From Vibrio sp. Isolate34 (GTDB lineage Bacteria; Pseudomonadota; Gammaproteobacteria; Enterobacterales; Vibrionaceae): a stretch of 64,000 nt of DNA. The notes under the pieces were generated by a model. It made no database searches, was not told the origin of the DNA, and saw only the letters and a program-made list of their open reading frames with translations. Location: positions 63,906-127,905 of the forward strand of contig NZ_JAKEUO010000014.1 in assembly GCF_022397915.1 (NCBI RefSeq). The letters run 5' to 3'. How positions within the stretch are numbered: position 1 is the stretch's first letter; every line of letters begins with the position of its first letter. Below are positions 24,557 through 32,361 of this stretch, piece after piece. The translations under genes and the position numbers were made by a program.

Positions 24557-25372
24557 GTGAACGTTCCTAGATATGTTATTGCAGGCGGTGCATCGTTAGT
24601 GATTCATGCAGCGCTATTGTTTGTCGCTCAAGAATCCAAAGTATTCGCGATGCCTGCAGGTAGCCAATCGAACACGGTATCGATCAACTTCACACCTAAG
24701 AGCACGCCTTCTCAAGCTCAGCAAAAAACGGTTACAGAACCCGTTGAACCAAAACCAATTGATGAGGCGGTTTCACAAGCCGAGCCTAAACCTGTCGAGC
24801 CGAAGGCCGTTGAGCCAAAACAAGCCAAACCGACACCAAAGAAAAAAGCGATCACCAATAAGCCTCAACCTAAGAAAGTAGAGAAAAAGGTTGTTGAAAA
24901 GAAAGTCGAGAAGAAGCCGGTTCAAAAGAAACCGGTAACTGAGAAAAAGGTCGTGAAGAAAGAACGCCCTGAACTAGCACCGCAACCAGTCACTAAACCA
25001 GAAAAGCTGGCCGACAAGAAAGTCGATAAGAATATGGACGAGTCAGCCAATCAACCTCAGGCAGTAAACCAAGGCGTATCAAACCAAGAGCCCGTATTGG
25101 TTACTAAGCCCTCTTTTTCTTCACGCCCCACACCACCAAATTACCCACGCCAAGCTAGACGTCGTGGCGTTGAAGGTGTCGCAACTTATGAAGTCTGGTT
25201 AGACGCTGAGGGCAAACAAATTAAACAAGCATTAGTAAATTCATCAGGCGCACTAATGCTCGACAACGCCGCTTTAGACGCCATTAAACAATGGAAATTC
25301 TCACCTCATACTGTCAATGGTCGAGCGATTGCTCACCGAGTACAAATACCTGTTCGTTTTAGGTTGGATTAA
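24557..25372 (+). CDS. tonB: Energy transducer TonB (heme-cluster TonB1)
   Basis: About 271 residues. N-terminal membrane anchor with the SxxxH pattern (about 8-24, SLVIHAAL), then a long Pro/Lys/Glu-rich periplasmic spacer (about 50-180; EPKPVEPK-, KKVEKKVV-type repeats), then the globular TonB C-terminal domain (about 195-271; YPRQARRRGVEG ... WKFSPHTVNG). It transmits the proton-motive force to outer-membrane heme and siderophore receptors. GTG 24557 fits AAAGGA best; TTG 24551 overlaps that site. The three genes tonB-exbB-exbD are tightly packed. Confidence 0.93.
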   Translation: MNVPRYVIAGGASLVIHAALLFVAQESKVFAMPAGSQSNTVSINFTPKSTPSQAQQKTVTEPVEPKPIDEAVSQAEPKPVEPKAVEPKQAKPTPKKKAITNKPQPKKVEKKVVEKKVEKKPVQKKPVTEKKVVKKERPELAPQPVTKPEKLADKKVDKNMDESANQPQAVNQGVSNQEPVLVTKPSFSSRPTPPNYPRQARRRGVEGVATYEVWLDAEGKQIKQALVNSSGALMLDNAALDAIKQWKFSPHTVNGRAIAHRVQIPVRFRLD

Positions 25373-25374
25373 TC

Positions 25375-26076
25375 ATGCAACAAATCAGTTACTTACAAGA
25401 TCAACTTGGCTTAATGACTTGGCCTCTTCTCATCTGTTCTGCATTAACAGCAATGATCATTGCTGAACGTGTTTTCCAAGTGATGTTAAGCATTGGTGTA
25501 GGCAAACGCGCCATTCGTCGTGAGCTCAACCAAATCTCACCAACCAACAGCAAAGAGATCGAAGCATTAGCACAATCTATTTCAGGTAAACGACCGCTAC
25601 TGTACAAGGCCGTGTCGATGTTGCTGGCTCATCACTCTTTTTCGAAAGGACTACGTGAAGATGCAGCTGGGATCTGGCTACAAGAAAAACGCCACCAGCT
25701 TCATGCAGGATTGAGACTGCTTGGTTTAATCGGCGTAATTAGCCCGCTCATTGGCCTACTTGGTACGGTACTTGGACTTATTGAGATGTTCAAAGGGGTT
25801 GCGGCTACAACCGGCAGTATTACACCGAACGATCTAGCCGACGGATTAGGCTTGGCAATGAGAACCACAGCAGCTGGCTTGATGATTGCGCTTCCTGCGA
25901 TCTCAGGCGCTCAACTACTTGGGCTATGGGCCGACCGAGTACTGGCTCAGTTAGAACATACTCTGAACTATGTGAATGTGTGGCTAGAAGGTATGTCGAT
26001 TCAAACCAATCACTCTGACGAGACTAAAGGCTCATCAGTCAACAAAGTCGCTGTTGGTGATGTGAGTCAAGCATGA
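25375..26076 (+). CDS. exbB: TonB-system proton channel ExbB
   Basis: 233 residues, MotA/TolQ/ExbB family. TM1 about 12-30, a cytoplasmic helical loop, then TM2 about 118-140 (GLIGVISPLIGLLGTVLGLIEMF) and TM3 about 165-190 (TTAAGLMIALPAI). Both carry the family residues lining the proton path. It forms the pentameric channel with ExbD that energises TonB. It starts 2 bp after tonB and its last codon overlaps exbD by 4 bp, so it is translationally coupled. Confidence 0.95.
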   Translation: MQQISYLQDQLGLMTWPLLICSALTAMIIAERVFQVMLSIGVGKRAIRRELNQISPTNSKEIEALAQSISGKRPLLYKAVSMLLAHHSFSKGLREDAAGIWLQEKRHQLHAGLRLLGLIGVISPLIGLLGTVLGLIEMFKGVAATTGSITPNDLADGLGLAMRTTAAGLMIALPAISGAQLLGLWADRVLAQLEHTLNYVNVWLEGMSIQTNHSDETKGSSVNKVAVGDVSQA

Positions 26077-26486
26077 TTAAAACGCCTCACTCATCTCAAA
26101 CACAAAGTTTAGCGCCAGATTTAACGCCGCTGCTCGACATCATTTTTATCGTGATGGTTTTCCTATTGCTTACTGCATCGGTAAAGCTGGAATCGCTAGA
26201 AGTTGAGCTGCCAAGCTCGGATGTCAAAAACGTTTCTGAAGTCCACAAAGATTCGATTAGCGTCAATATTTTAGACCACGAACCCTACTGGGCGATTAAC
26301 GGCCAAGAGTACATCGACTGGGAAAATTTCAAGATAGCCTTGTTAGAAGAGACAGGTTCTGCGGATAAAAAGCCGATCATCATTGGCGCAGATAAAGCTG
26401 CCAACGTGGAGAACCTAGTGAAGTTGCTTTCATTCCTTCAAGAGAACGGAATACCAGCGACTCAATTGCTCACTGACGATGGCTAG
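26073..26486 (+). CDS. exbD: TonB-system protein ExbD
   Basis: 137 residues. The single membrane helix (about 20-40) carries the essential Asp22 (LAPDLTPLLDIIF), and the periplasmic domain about 45-137 is of the TolR/ExbD fold. It is the proton-path partner of ExbB. ATG overlaps the exbB stop (ATGA). Confidence 0.95.
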   Translation: MIKTPHSSQTQSLAPDLTPLLDIIFIVMVFLLLTASVKLESLEVELPSSDVKNVSEVHKDSISVNILDHEPYWAINGQEYIDWENFKIALLEETGSADKKPIIIGADKAANVENLVKLLSFLQENGIPATQLLTDDG

Positions 26487-26635
26487 AACAACACTCAATT
26501 TTCAGAAGGTTTAGCTATTGATTGGTGAGACTAAAAAGCCAGAACTAAACCTCTCTATCGATTCGAACTCACAATGCGAACGGACTGCTCACTGAGTATC
26601 TTCGCGATACAAAAAGAAAATAAAAAGAACTTATT

Positions 26636-27526
26636 ATGAACAACTTAAACGTGCTCAATAAATTAAAGACCAACACACATCTCCTTTCAATTGCCGCTAT
26701 GAGCTTGGCGTTGACAGCACCAGCCGCGATGGCAAACGACGTTGAACAACCCCGCATCATCAGTGCAGGTAGTGCCGTTACAGAATTAGTTTTGGCGCTT
26801 GGCGCAGAAGAACAATTGGTGGGTATTGATGTAACCAGTCGCTTCCCTCAATCTGAAAACCTGCCAAAGATTGGCTACCATAGAAACCTGTCTGCTGAAG
26901 GTTTGCTTGCCCTAGAACCAACCACATTGATTGGCTCTGATGAAATGGGACCAGACAACGCGATCTCTCAATTAAAGTCGGCAGGCGTCGATGTCGAGAT
27001 TGTGAACACTGAAGCAAACGTTGAAGGGTTATTGAAGCGTATCGACCAAATCGCAAAGATCACCCATACCGAAAACCACTCACAGCAAGTAAAAGCTGAA
27101 GTGAATCAAAAGATTGCCGCACTGAAAGCGAACCAAGTACCAAGCAACGAAGCGAAGAAAGTTCTGTTCCTGTTGCTGCATGAAGGTCGCCCTGCGAACG
27201 TTGCTGGCGGTGAAACATCACCAAACGCAATCATCGAGTTAGCTGGCGGTATCAACCCTGCAGCTCAGAGCCTAACGTCTTACAAGCCACTTTCAATGGA
27301 ATCACTCGTTGAGATGCAACCTGATGTCATTTTAGTAAGCGGTCGTAGCTATCAAAAAATGGGCGGCGCGGATGCCATCCTTAAATCACTACCTATGTTA
27401 GCGGCAACACCTGCAGGTATAAACAAGCAAATCATTACCGTAAATGGTAGTGCTTTGGTTGGCGGGCTTGGCCTAGAAAGCCTCTCTGAAGCAAAGCGTC
27501 TAAACGCACTTATCTATCCGCTATAA
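26636..27526 (+). CDS. hutB: Heme ABC transporter, periplasmic binding protein HutB
   Basis: 296 residues. Signal peptide cleaved about 33 (TAPAAMANDV), then a class III periplasmic binding fold: IISAGSAVTELVLALGAEEQLVGIDVTS, the long backbone helix about 130-165 and GGETSPNAIIELAGGINPAA. The family binds heme or metal chelates and delivers to a BtuC-like permease. It starts 150 bp after exbD and is probably in the same transcript. A large stem-loop separates it from hutC. Confidence 0.93.
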   Translation: MNNLNVLNKLKTNTHLLSIAAMSLALTAPAAMANDVEQPRIISAGSAVTELVLALGAEEQLVGIDVTSRFPQSENLPKIGYHRNLSAEGLLALEPTTLIGSDEMGPDNAISQLKSAGVDVEIVNTEANVEGLLKRIDQIAKITHTENHSQQVKAEVNQKIAALKANQVPSNEAKKVLFLLLHEGRPANVAGGETSPNAIIELAGGINPAAQSLTSYKPLSMESLVEMQPDVILVSGRSYQKMGGADAILKSLPMLAATPAGINKQIITVNGSALVGGLGLESLSEAKRLNALIYPL

Positions 27527-27563
27527 CTAATCTACCCGCTATAACTCGACCATCCTATTTCTG

Positions 27564-27633
27564 CTATCGCTAGTTCGCTTCCCTTCACCAACTGACTCAC
27601 GCTGTTGGTGAAGAAGGTCGAAGTTAGCGATAG
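27564..27633 (+). repeat. Large stem-loop between hutB and hutC
   Basis: Nested arms: outer CTATCGCTA (27564-27572) / TAGCGATAG (27625-27633), middle TTCG/CGAA, inner CTTCACCAAC (27583-27592) / GTTGGTGAAG (27604-27613), loop 11 nt. It ends 6 bp before the hutC ribosome site and has no T-run. It could protect hutB mRNA 3' ends or lower hutCD translation. Confidence 0.65.
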
Positions 27634-27648
27634 ATATTGAGGCCCTTT

Positions 27649-28686
27649 ATGTTGTTACGATCCGTCCCACTGAAAACGTCGATGTTAGGTCTAGGTGCAA
27701 CCCTAACCTTTGTCGCGCTGTACTCAATCACTGTTGGGCCAATGAACATTAGCTTAGCGGACAGCGCTACGAGCTTAATTCAACCAAACAATGACTTAGC
27801 ACCTCACATCAACTTAGTCATCCAAGAAATTCGTTTACCTAGAACCATCTTGTGCATGCTGATTGGTGCAATCCTCGCGCTTTGTGGCGCTGTGATGCAG
27901 GGTTTGTTTCGAAACCCACTTGCCGAACCTGGCATCATCGGTGTGTCTGCGGGCGCAGCATTAGGTGCTGCACTGGCTATCGTTCTTTTCTCTGAGCTTT
28001 CACTTCAATATCCTGCCTTCATGAACTTTGCAGCGGTACCTGTGTTTGCCTTTTTGGGCGGCGCCTTAACCACGCTGCTGGTTTACAAACTGGGTACTGG
28101 CAAATTCGGCACATCAGTAACCATCATGTTGCTGGCAGGTGTGGCGATCAGTGCGCTATCAGGCGCAGGTATTGGCTTCTTAAACTTCATAGCTGATGAC
28201 CAAATGCTGCGTGACCTTTCACTGTGGTCGATGGGTTCACTGGCAGGAGCGAAGTGGTCGGGTATTTTGCTTGCTGCAGTTACGCTCGTTGGTCTGTTTG
28301 TCGTGTTTTACCGCCAAGCGATGTCTTTGAATGCTCTATTACTGGGTGAATCAGAGGCGCAACACCTTGGCATACCTGTACAAAAGCTAAAACGAAAGCT
28401 GATTCTACTAACAGCTGCGGGCGTTGGTATCACTGTGAGCCTGTCCGGCATGATTGGCTTTATCGGGCTTGTGATCCCTCATTTAGGTCGCATGTTAGCG
28501 GGCCCAGATCATCGAGTGCTGCTTCCCCTGTCAGCGGTTCTAGGCGCATTACTATTAACGGCTGCAGACATGTTCTCTCGCGTGGCACTGGCGCCAGCTG
28601 AGTTGCCAGTCGGTATTGTCACCGCAATCATCGGCGCTCCATTCTTCTTGTATCTATTATTCCAACAGAAAGGGAGAATCCTTTAA
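27649..28686 (+). CDS. hutC: Heme ABC transporter permease HutC
   Basis: About 345 residues, FecCD/BtuC family with about ten membrane helices. Conserved segments: LPRTILCMLIGAILALCGAVMQGLFRNPLAEPGIIGVSAGAALGA early, and the cytoplasmic coupling helix region after SLSGMIGFIGLVIPHLGR. It works with HutD and HutB. ATG 27649 has GAGG 6 bases upstream; the TTG 27637 reading adds only four codons and overlaps that site. The stop overlaps the hutD start by one base. Confidence 0.94.
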   Translation: MLLRSVPLKTSMLGLGATLTFVALYSITVGPMNISLADSATSLIQPNNDLAPHINLVIQEIRLPRTILCMLIGAILALCGAVMQGLFRNPLAEPGIIGVSAGAALGAALAIVLFSELSLQYPAFMNFAAVPVFAFLGGALTTLLVYKLGTGKFGTSVTIMLLAGVAISALSGAGIGFLNFIADDQMLRDLSLWSMGSLAGAKWSGILLAAVTLVGLFVVFYRQAMSLNALLLGESEAQHLGIPVQKLKRKLILLTAAGVGITVSLSGMIGFIGLVIPHLGRMLAGPDHRVLLPLSAVLGALLLTAADMFSRVALAPAELPVGIVTAIIGAPFFLYLLFQQKGRIL

Positions 28687-29468
28687 TGTTTCCTGCAGCG
28701 TTAAAAGCAACCGACATCGAAGTGAAGTTCGGCAGCAAAGTGATTTTAGATGGCGTTTCTATTGAGATAGAAGCAGGAAAGGTAACTACACTGCTTGGGC
28801 CAAACGGCGCAGGAAAAAGCACGTTACTTAAAGCCTTATGTCAGGAGATATCGAGCACGGGTGATATCCAATACTTTGGACACACCAAAGACAAGTGGCC
28901 TTCGCAGAAGTTGGCGAAACACTTGGCGATGCTTCCTCAACACAGTACGTTGACCTTCCCTTTTCTGGCACATGAAGTTGTTGAGCTTGGTGGTATTCCT
29001 CTGCAAGAATCAAACAAACAGCTCACGAGCATCGCTAGTCAAAAAATGGATGTTGCTGATGTCACTCACCTGAGTGAAAGGCTCTACCCTTCCCTATCTG
29101 GCGGTGAAAAACAGCGTGTTCACTTGGCTCGAGTGTTAACTCAGCTTCACCACTCTGGTGATCAATGCATATTAATGCTCGATGAACCGACATCTGCACT
29201 GGATCTCGCCCACCAGCACAACACTTTAAAAATTGCGAGAGAACTAGCCGACAACCACAATGCTGCCGTTATCGTGGTTTTGCACGACCTAAACCTAGCC
29301 GCTCAGTATTCTGACCGACTGGTAGTATTAAAAGACGGTAATTTGGTTTGCGATGGCAGCCCTTGGGAAGCACTTGAACCTTCTATGATCGAGGATGTGT
29401 ACGGCTATAAAAGTATTGTAGAAAAGCACCCAACCATGAGCTTCCCTCAAGTACACCCAGCCCAATAG
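28686..29468 (+). CDS. hutD: Heme ABC transporter ATPase HutD
   Basis: 260 residues. Walker A GPNGAGKST at 38-46, Q-loop MLPQH about 82-86, signature LSGGEKQ at 137-143, Walker B CILMLDEP at 161-168, D-loop SALD and H-loop His near 200 (VVLHDLN). It powers heme import through HutC. It overlaps hutC by one base (TAATG), so is translationally coupled. Confidence 0.95.
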   Translation: MFPAALKATDIEVKFGSKVILDGVSIEIEAGKVTTLLGPNGAGKSTLLKALCQEISSTGDIQYFGHTKDKWPSQKLAKHLAMLPQHSTLTFPFLAHEVVELGGIPLQESNKQLTSIASQKMDVADVTHLSERLYPSLSGGEKQRVHLARVLTQLHHSGDQCILMLDEPTSALDLAHQHNTLKIARELADNHNAAVIVVLHDLNLAAQYSDRLVVLKDGNLVCDGSPWEALEPSMIEDVYGYKSIVEKHPTMSFPQVHPAQ

Positions 29469-29527
29469 TCTCGATTTAAAACCTGCTCGTTTTGAGCATT
29501 CGTTCCTAATAACAATTAAGTCATTAT

Positions 29528-29554
29528 AAGCCTCGATTTTCTCGAGGCTTTTTT
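29528..29554 (+). terminator. hut operon terminator
   Basis: Perfect 9-bp stem AAGCCTCGA / TCGAGGCTT with 5-nt loop and T-tail, 60 nt after hutD. Confidence 0.9.
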
Positions 29555-29848
29555 ATGGCTCATAGCCCCTCTCACGCCTTAAACTTAATTTTACTAGCAA
29601 CCATGACAGTGAACCCCAAAACGTCTCACTCCGAGCGTTTGAGGCTCTAGAAATAAACATAGTTAGTGTTACTTAACTTTTAGCAATGGGATGGAAATGT
29701 GAGACGTGAACGTAAGCATCTAAAAAGAAAGGAAATAAGTACCTTCAACACGAAAGTAATACCAATCACAGTAAGTAAGTGATCATAAATAGTGCAGGAA
29801 AAAGGCTTGAGAACGAGATAAAAAGAGCAGGAGAAGGAAACGACAGAC

Positions 29849-29876
29849 ACAAAAAAAGCCCCCTCAGGAGCTTCTT
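29849..29876 (-). terminator. TetR-gene terminator
   Basis: Minus-strand stem AGCTCC-TGA-GGGGCT (with a G-T pair) followed by a T-run of seven. Confidence 0.75.
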
Positions 29877-29890
29877 TCATTGTGTGTTGA

Positions 29891-30352
29891 TTATTGGCTC
29901 ATACGAATCAATGATTTACCAATCAACCACTCTAGTTCTTTACCGCTAGTATCACCAAACTGAGTTTCAGTCAGTTTGTATAGACGATCAATACCGTTTG
30001 CCGCGAACTCATGTGCGCTTTCAGCAGTAACGATATGATGGAAAAGTAAACGTAAGATTGCTAGGAACTCAGCGTCTTCAAGTGCAGCAACCCAGCTAGC
30101 TGAAAATGCATCAAGGCCATTTTCGAAGTCAATGTGTTCCATAAACATCTTGAAAATACGACCGTCTAGAGCAGCAGTAAAATCCGTTTTCTTTGGAAAG
30201 TGATGACTTATACCTGTACGAGAAACACCCGTTTGCTGACTCAATGTCGTGTATGACATCTTGTCGTAACCCAATCTTAGTAACTGGTCTACAACGGCAT
30301 CCATGATTTTCTGGATTGTGATTTCTGTATCTTCTTTACTACGCTTTGGCAT
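29891..30352 (-). CDS. TetR/AcrR-family transcriptional regulator
   Basis: 153 residues, short for the family (about 190-210). The HTH is at about 8-54 with GVSRTGISHHFPKKTDF as recognition helix and following turn. The remaining ~100 residues form a compact helical ligand domain. It is convergent with hutD. A possible Fur box and an 11-bp tandem repeat lie in its promoter. Target genes are unknown, though heme/iron uptake genes next door are candidates. Confidence 0.85.
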   Translation of the reverse strand: MPKRSKEDTEITIQKIMDAVVDQLLRLGYDKMSYTTLSQQTGVSRTGISHHFPKKTDFTAALDGRIFKMFMEHIDFENGLDAFSASWVAALEDAEFLAILRLLFHHIVTAESAHEFAANGIDRLYKLTETQFGDTSGKELEWLIGKSLIRMSQ

Positions 30353-30893
30353 ATTCAGGCTCTTCTCTTTGTAAATCCATCTAACTCAATCAAATGAAGT
30401 CAGAATGAAGTCAGAATGAAAATCGTTATCAGCATTATCTGAGCAAGGTATTTTTTCGCAAGTATTTCCATTAAATACCAACAAATACTTTGTACGAACA
30501 AGTTTACAGTGCTGCCTCTTTGGGCACTTTGTCTAATTATTCTTCGAAAGTCACCTTACCTCTCTAAGTGGTTAATCGAAAATAACAACTTAGAATATCA
30601 AACACCCAACAATAAATTCATTGTATAAATACCTATCAAGCAATAGATAGTCTTATAAAATCTGTTATGACGCAACTAACTGAATGATATTCTAACAAAT
30701 TAATGACACTGCTTATCAACAAAACATGAGATAGATCACATACATATTTGGCGACGCAAATGTACAAATTCATTTAACCCCTTCAACAAACAACATAGCA
30801 TACCAGTATAAATTAGTTCAAAGATTTTAATTTTTGTAGATACAGTTCAAATTGCTCGTTAGAATAACCTCAGACTTTGTAAGAGGATTATTT
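30353..30893. promoter_or_regulatory. Long divergent regulatory region
   Basis: 541 bp, AT-rich, no ORF. Contents: two and a half copies of an 11-bp tandem repeat (AATGAAGTCAG at 30393-30403 and 30404-30414), a Fur-like box at 30421-30439 (AATCGTTATCAGCATTATC), and a CRP-like site CATGAGATAGATCACA at 30725-30740. AAGAGG at 30881-30886 is the ribosome site of the DUF406 gene. Confidence 0.5.
30421..30439 (-). promoter_or_regulatory. Candidate Fur box before the TetR gene
   Basis: AATCGTTATCAGCATTATC matches 13 of 19 of the Fur consensus, with the right half (CATTATC) perfect. It lies 69 bp upstream of the TetR start and directly after the tandem repeat. Confidence 0.4.
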
Positions 30894-31193
30894 ATGAGCC
30901 AAGATATGGGTAACAACGATGTATGTGAGGCTTGCGGCTGTGCAGGCGAAATCGGGTTCATCATCAAAGAAGGCGACGATGTTGCTGAAGTAACGGTTTA
31001 CGGTAACTCTAAAGCAGTCATTGAAACTGAGTTTGCTAAGTACGTTGAGCTTGCTAAACAAGTGTCTAGCAACGTTGAATTTGAAGCGTCAGAGATGACA
31101 GAGGAAAGCACGGAATTGCATGCTCGCTTTAAATTTGAAGTCAGCGCTGAAAAGATTATTTTTGAACTTAAGACTCGCTCTCTAGCGCGTTAA
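30894..31193 (+). CDS. YfcZ/YiiS family protein (DUF406)
   Basis: 99 residues. Cysteine-rich N-terminus CEACGC with the pattern of YfcZ/YiiS proteins, then a two-layer alpha/beta domain ending in FKFEVSAEKIIFELKTR. It is small, acidic and cytoplasmic, with no known biochemical role. The frame is open from 30852, but ATG 30894 has AAGAGG at 7 nt and begins the family. A strong terminator follows. Confidence 0.88.
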   Translation: MSQDMGNNDVCEACGCAGEIGFIIKEGDDVAEVTVYGNSKAVIETEFAKYVELAKQVSSNVEFEASEMTEESTELHARFKFEVSAEKIIFELKTRSLAR

Positions 31194-31215
31194 TATAAGC
31201 ATTTATATTCTTATT

Positions 31216-31244
31216 AAAAGACGAGTAGATTTACTCGTCTTTTT
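31216..31244. terminator. Bidirectional terminator
   Basis: 12-bp stem AAAGACGAGTA / TACTCGTCTTT with 4-nt loop and T-tail. It overlaps the last codons of the convergent DUF1496 gene. Confidence 0.85.
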
Positions 31245-31512
31245 TTATTTCAATCCAAGCCAATGAACCATTTTGCTCAAAATCGTTTTCTGCAGCGCAC
31301 CGAATCACGACACCACCAACCTCCAACACTGCACCAATGCTATAAGCCTTATCATCGTAATAACAAACTCGTTGCTGTGGCCCGCCTTGAGTCACCAACA
31401 CTGCTGCCTTAGCGGGTGTTGAAATTACTTTGTTCGCACTTACAGGTATAGAGCCAAACATTGAAGCTGCAACCAGAAAGACCCCAATTATTTGGGTGTT
31501 TAGTCTAATCAT
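31231..31512 (-). CDS. DUF1496 (YnjH-like) exported protein
   Basis: About 93 residues. Signal peptide (MIRLNTQIIGVFLVAASMF, cleaved near VSANK) then a small domain with CYYDDKAYSIGAVLEVGG and a second Cys in VVIRCAAE, the DUF1496/YnjH pattern. The two cysteines could form a periplasmic disulfide. Function unknown. ATG 31512 has AGG at 7 nt. A start five codons earlier (31527) is possible. The C-terminus is encoded within the shared terminator stem. Confidence 0.8.
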   Translation of the reverse strand: MIRLNTQIIGVFLVAASMFGSIPVSANKVISTPAKAAVLVTQGGPQQRVCYYDDKAYSIGAVLEVGGVVIRCAAENDFEQNGSLAWIEIKKDE

Positions 31513-31630
31513 TGATTTACCTGCCATTATCGCTTAATTCCTCTTTCACCTACTGCCAAATGGGTAAAACACTATGCGAGAATAATTTTTCCATTATAGT
31601 GTTAACGTCTATCGTAATAAGAAGCCCGTT

Positions 31631-32230
31631 ATGCTCAGAATAATTTCACTTATTATTGGTTCCTTAACCATAACAAATGTCAGTGCTGAACCACTCGATC
31701 ACTATCAAATATTGAACCATCTCGATAATTACGGAAACTTATATCTACGTAATAAGCCTTATACTTCGCTTCCAACGGGCTTAGTGGTCGATGGCAATCT
31801 CAATATCGAAAATACGGCGATCAAACGTCTACCTAAAGGCTTAGAAATTAACGGCAGCCTAAAAGCCTCTAACAGCCAACTCGCAAGAGTTCCGACTGGG
31901 GTTAAGATAAAAGGCTATGCCGATTTGATTGGAAGCCAAATCACTAGCTGGCCAAGAGGTGTGCGAGTGGGCGGATTTATCAACCTCACCGACACCCCCC
32001 TGCAAAGGCTACCAAACGGCTTTCGAGTGAAAGGTGACTTAAGCGTGATCCGCACACCTTTAACAGAGCTACCCAACGGAATCGTGATTGACGGTGACTT
32101 ATATATTGGCGGCTCAGCAATTACTGCATTTCCAGACACCATGACAGTCAGAGGTAATATTTACCTTGGTGGAAACACCGTGACCACATGGCCAACCAAT
32201 TTAGAGTTGGGTGGCGCAGTCGCTCGCTAA
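31631..32230 (+). CDS. Exported leucine-rich-repeat-like solenoid protein
   Basis: 199 residues: signal peptide about 1-19 (cleavage at NVSA), a short helix, then eight consecutive repeats of exactly 20 residues from residue 35 to 194 and a five-residue cap (GAVAR). The repeat consensus is GxLxLxxTxIxxLPxGLxVx, with Gly at 1, hydrophobics at 3, 5, 10, 17 and 19, and Pro at 14, typical of short bacterial LRR/pentad-like beta-solenoids. It contains no catalytic domain or membrane anchor, so it is a periplasmic or secreted binding surface. The partner is unknown. No neighbours explain it. Confidence 0.8.
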   Translation: MLRIISLIIGSLTITNVSAEPLDHYQILNHLDNYGNLYLRNKPYTSLPTGLVVDGNLNIENTAIKRLPKGLEINGSLKASNSQLARVPTGVKIKGYADLIGSQITSWPRGVRVGGFINLTDTPLQRLPNGFRVKGDLSVIRTPLTELPNGIVIDGDLYIGGSAITAFPDTMTVRGNIYLGGNTVTTWPTNLELGGAVAR

Positions 32231-32292
32231 CTCATCCGACAGTTCTGGCTCTTTAACGCAAAGATAAAGCAGAGATAAAGCAGCAAAAACAA

Positions 32293-32315
32293 AAAAGGAG
32301 CCCGAGGCTCCTTTT
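32293..32315. terminator. Bidirectional terminator
   Basis: 10-bp stem AAAAGGAGCC / GGCTCCTTTT with a CGA loop between the convergent solenoid and acyltransferase genes. Confidence 0.85.
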
Positions 32316-32361
32316 CAATTCAATCAATAAACCAACTGGTGCTTATTAAGAAAGGTGTTCG

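Larger units (their letters stand above)
29469..29890. other. Spacer between hutD and the TetR gene
   Basis: 422 bp between convergent genes. It holds the hutD terminator on the left and the TetR-gene terminator at 29849-29876 on the right. The open 66-codon minus frame across the middle looks like chance. No other feature is seen. Confidence 0.55.

Noticed and set aside
24557..25372. Lys/Pro/Glu repeats in TonB as a novel repeat system
   Set aside because: A Pro/Lys/Glu-rich spacer is the normal periplasmic linker of TonB proteins.
29680..29880. 66-codon minus-strand open frame
   Set aside because: It overlaps the terminator of the TetR gene, has no ribosome site and no family pattern.
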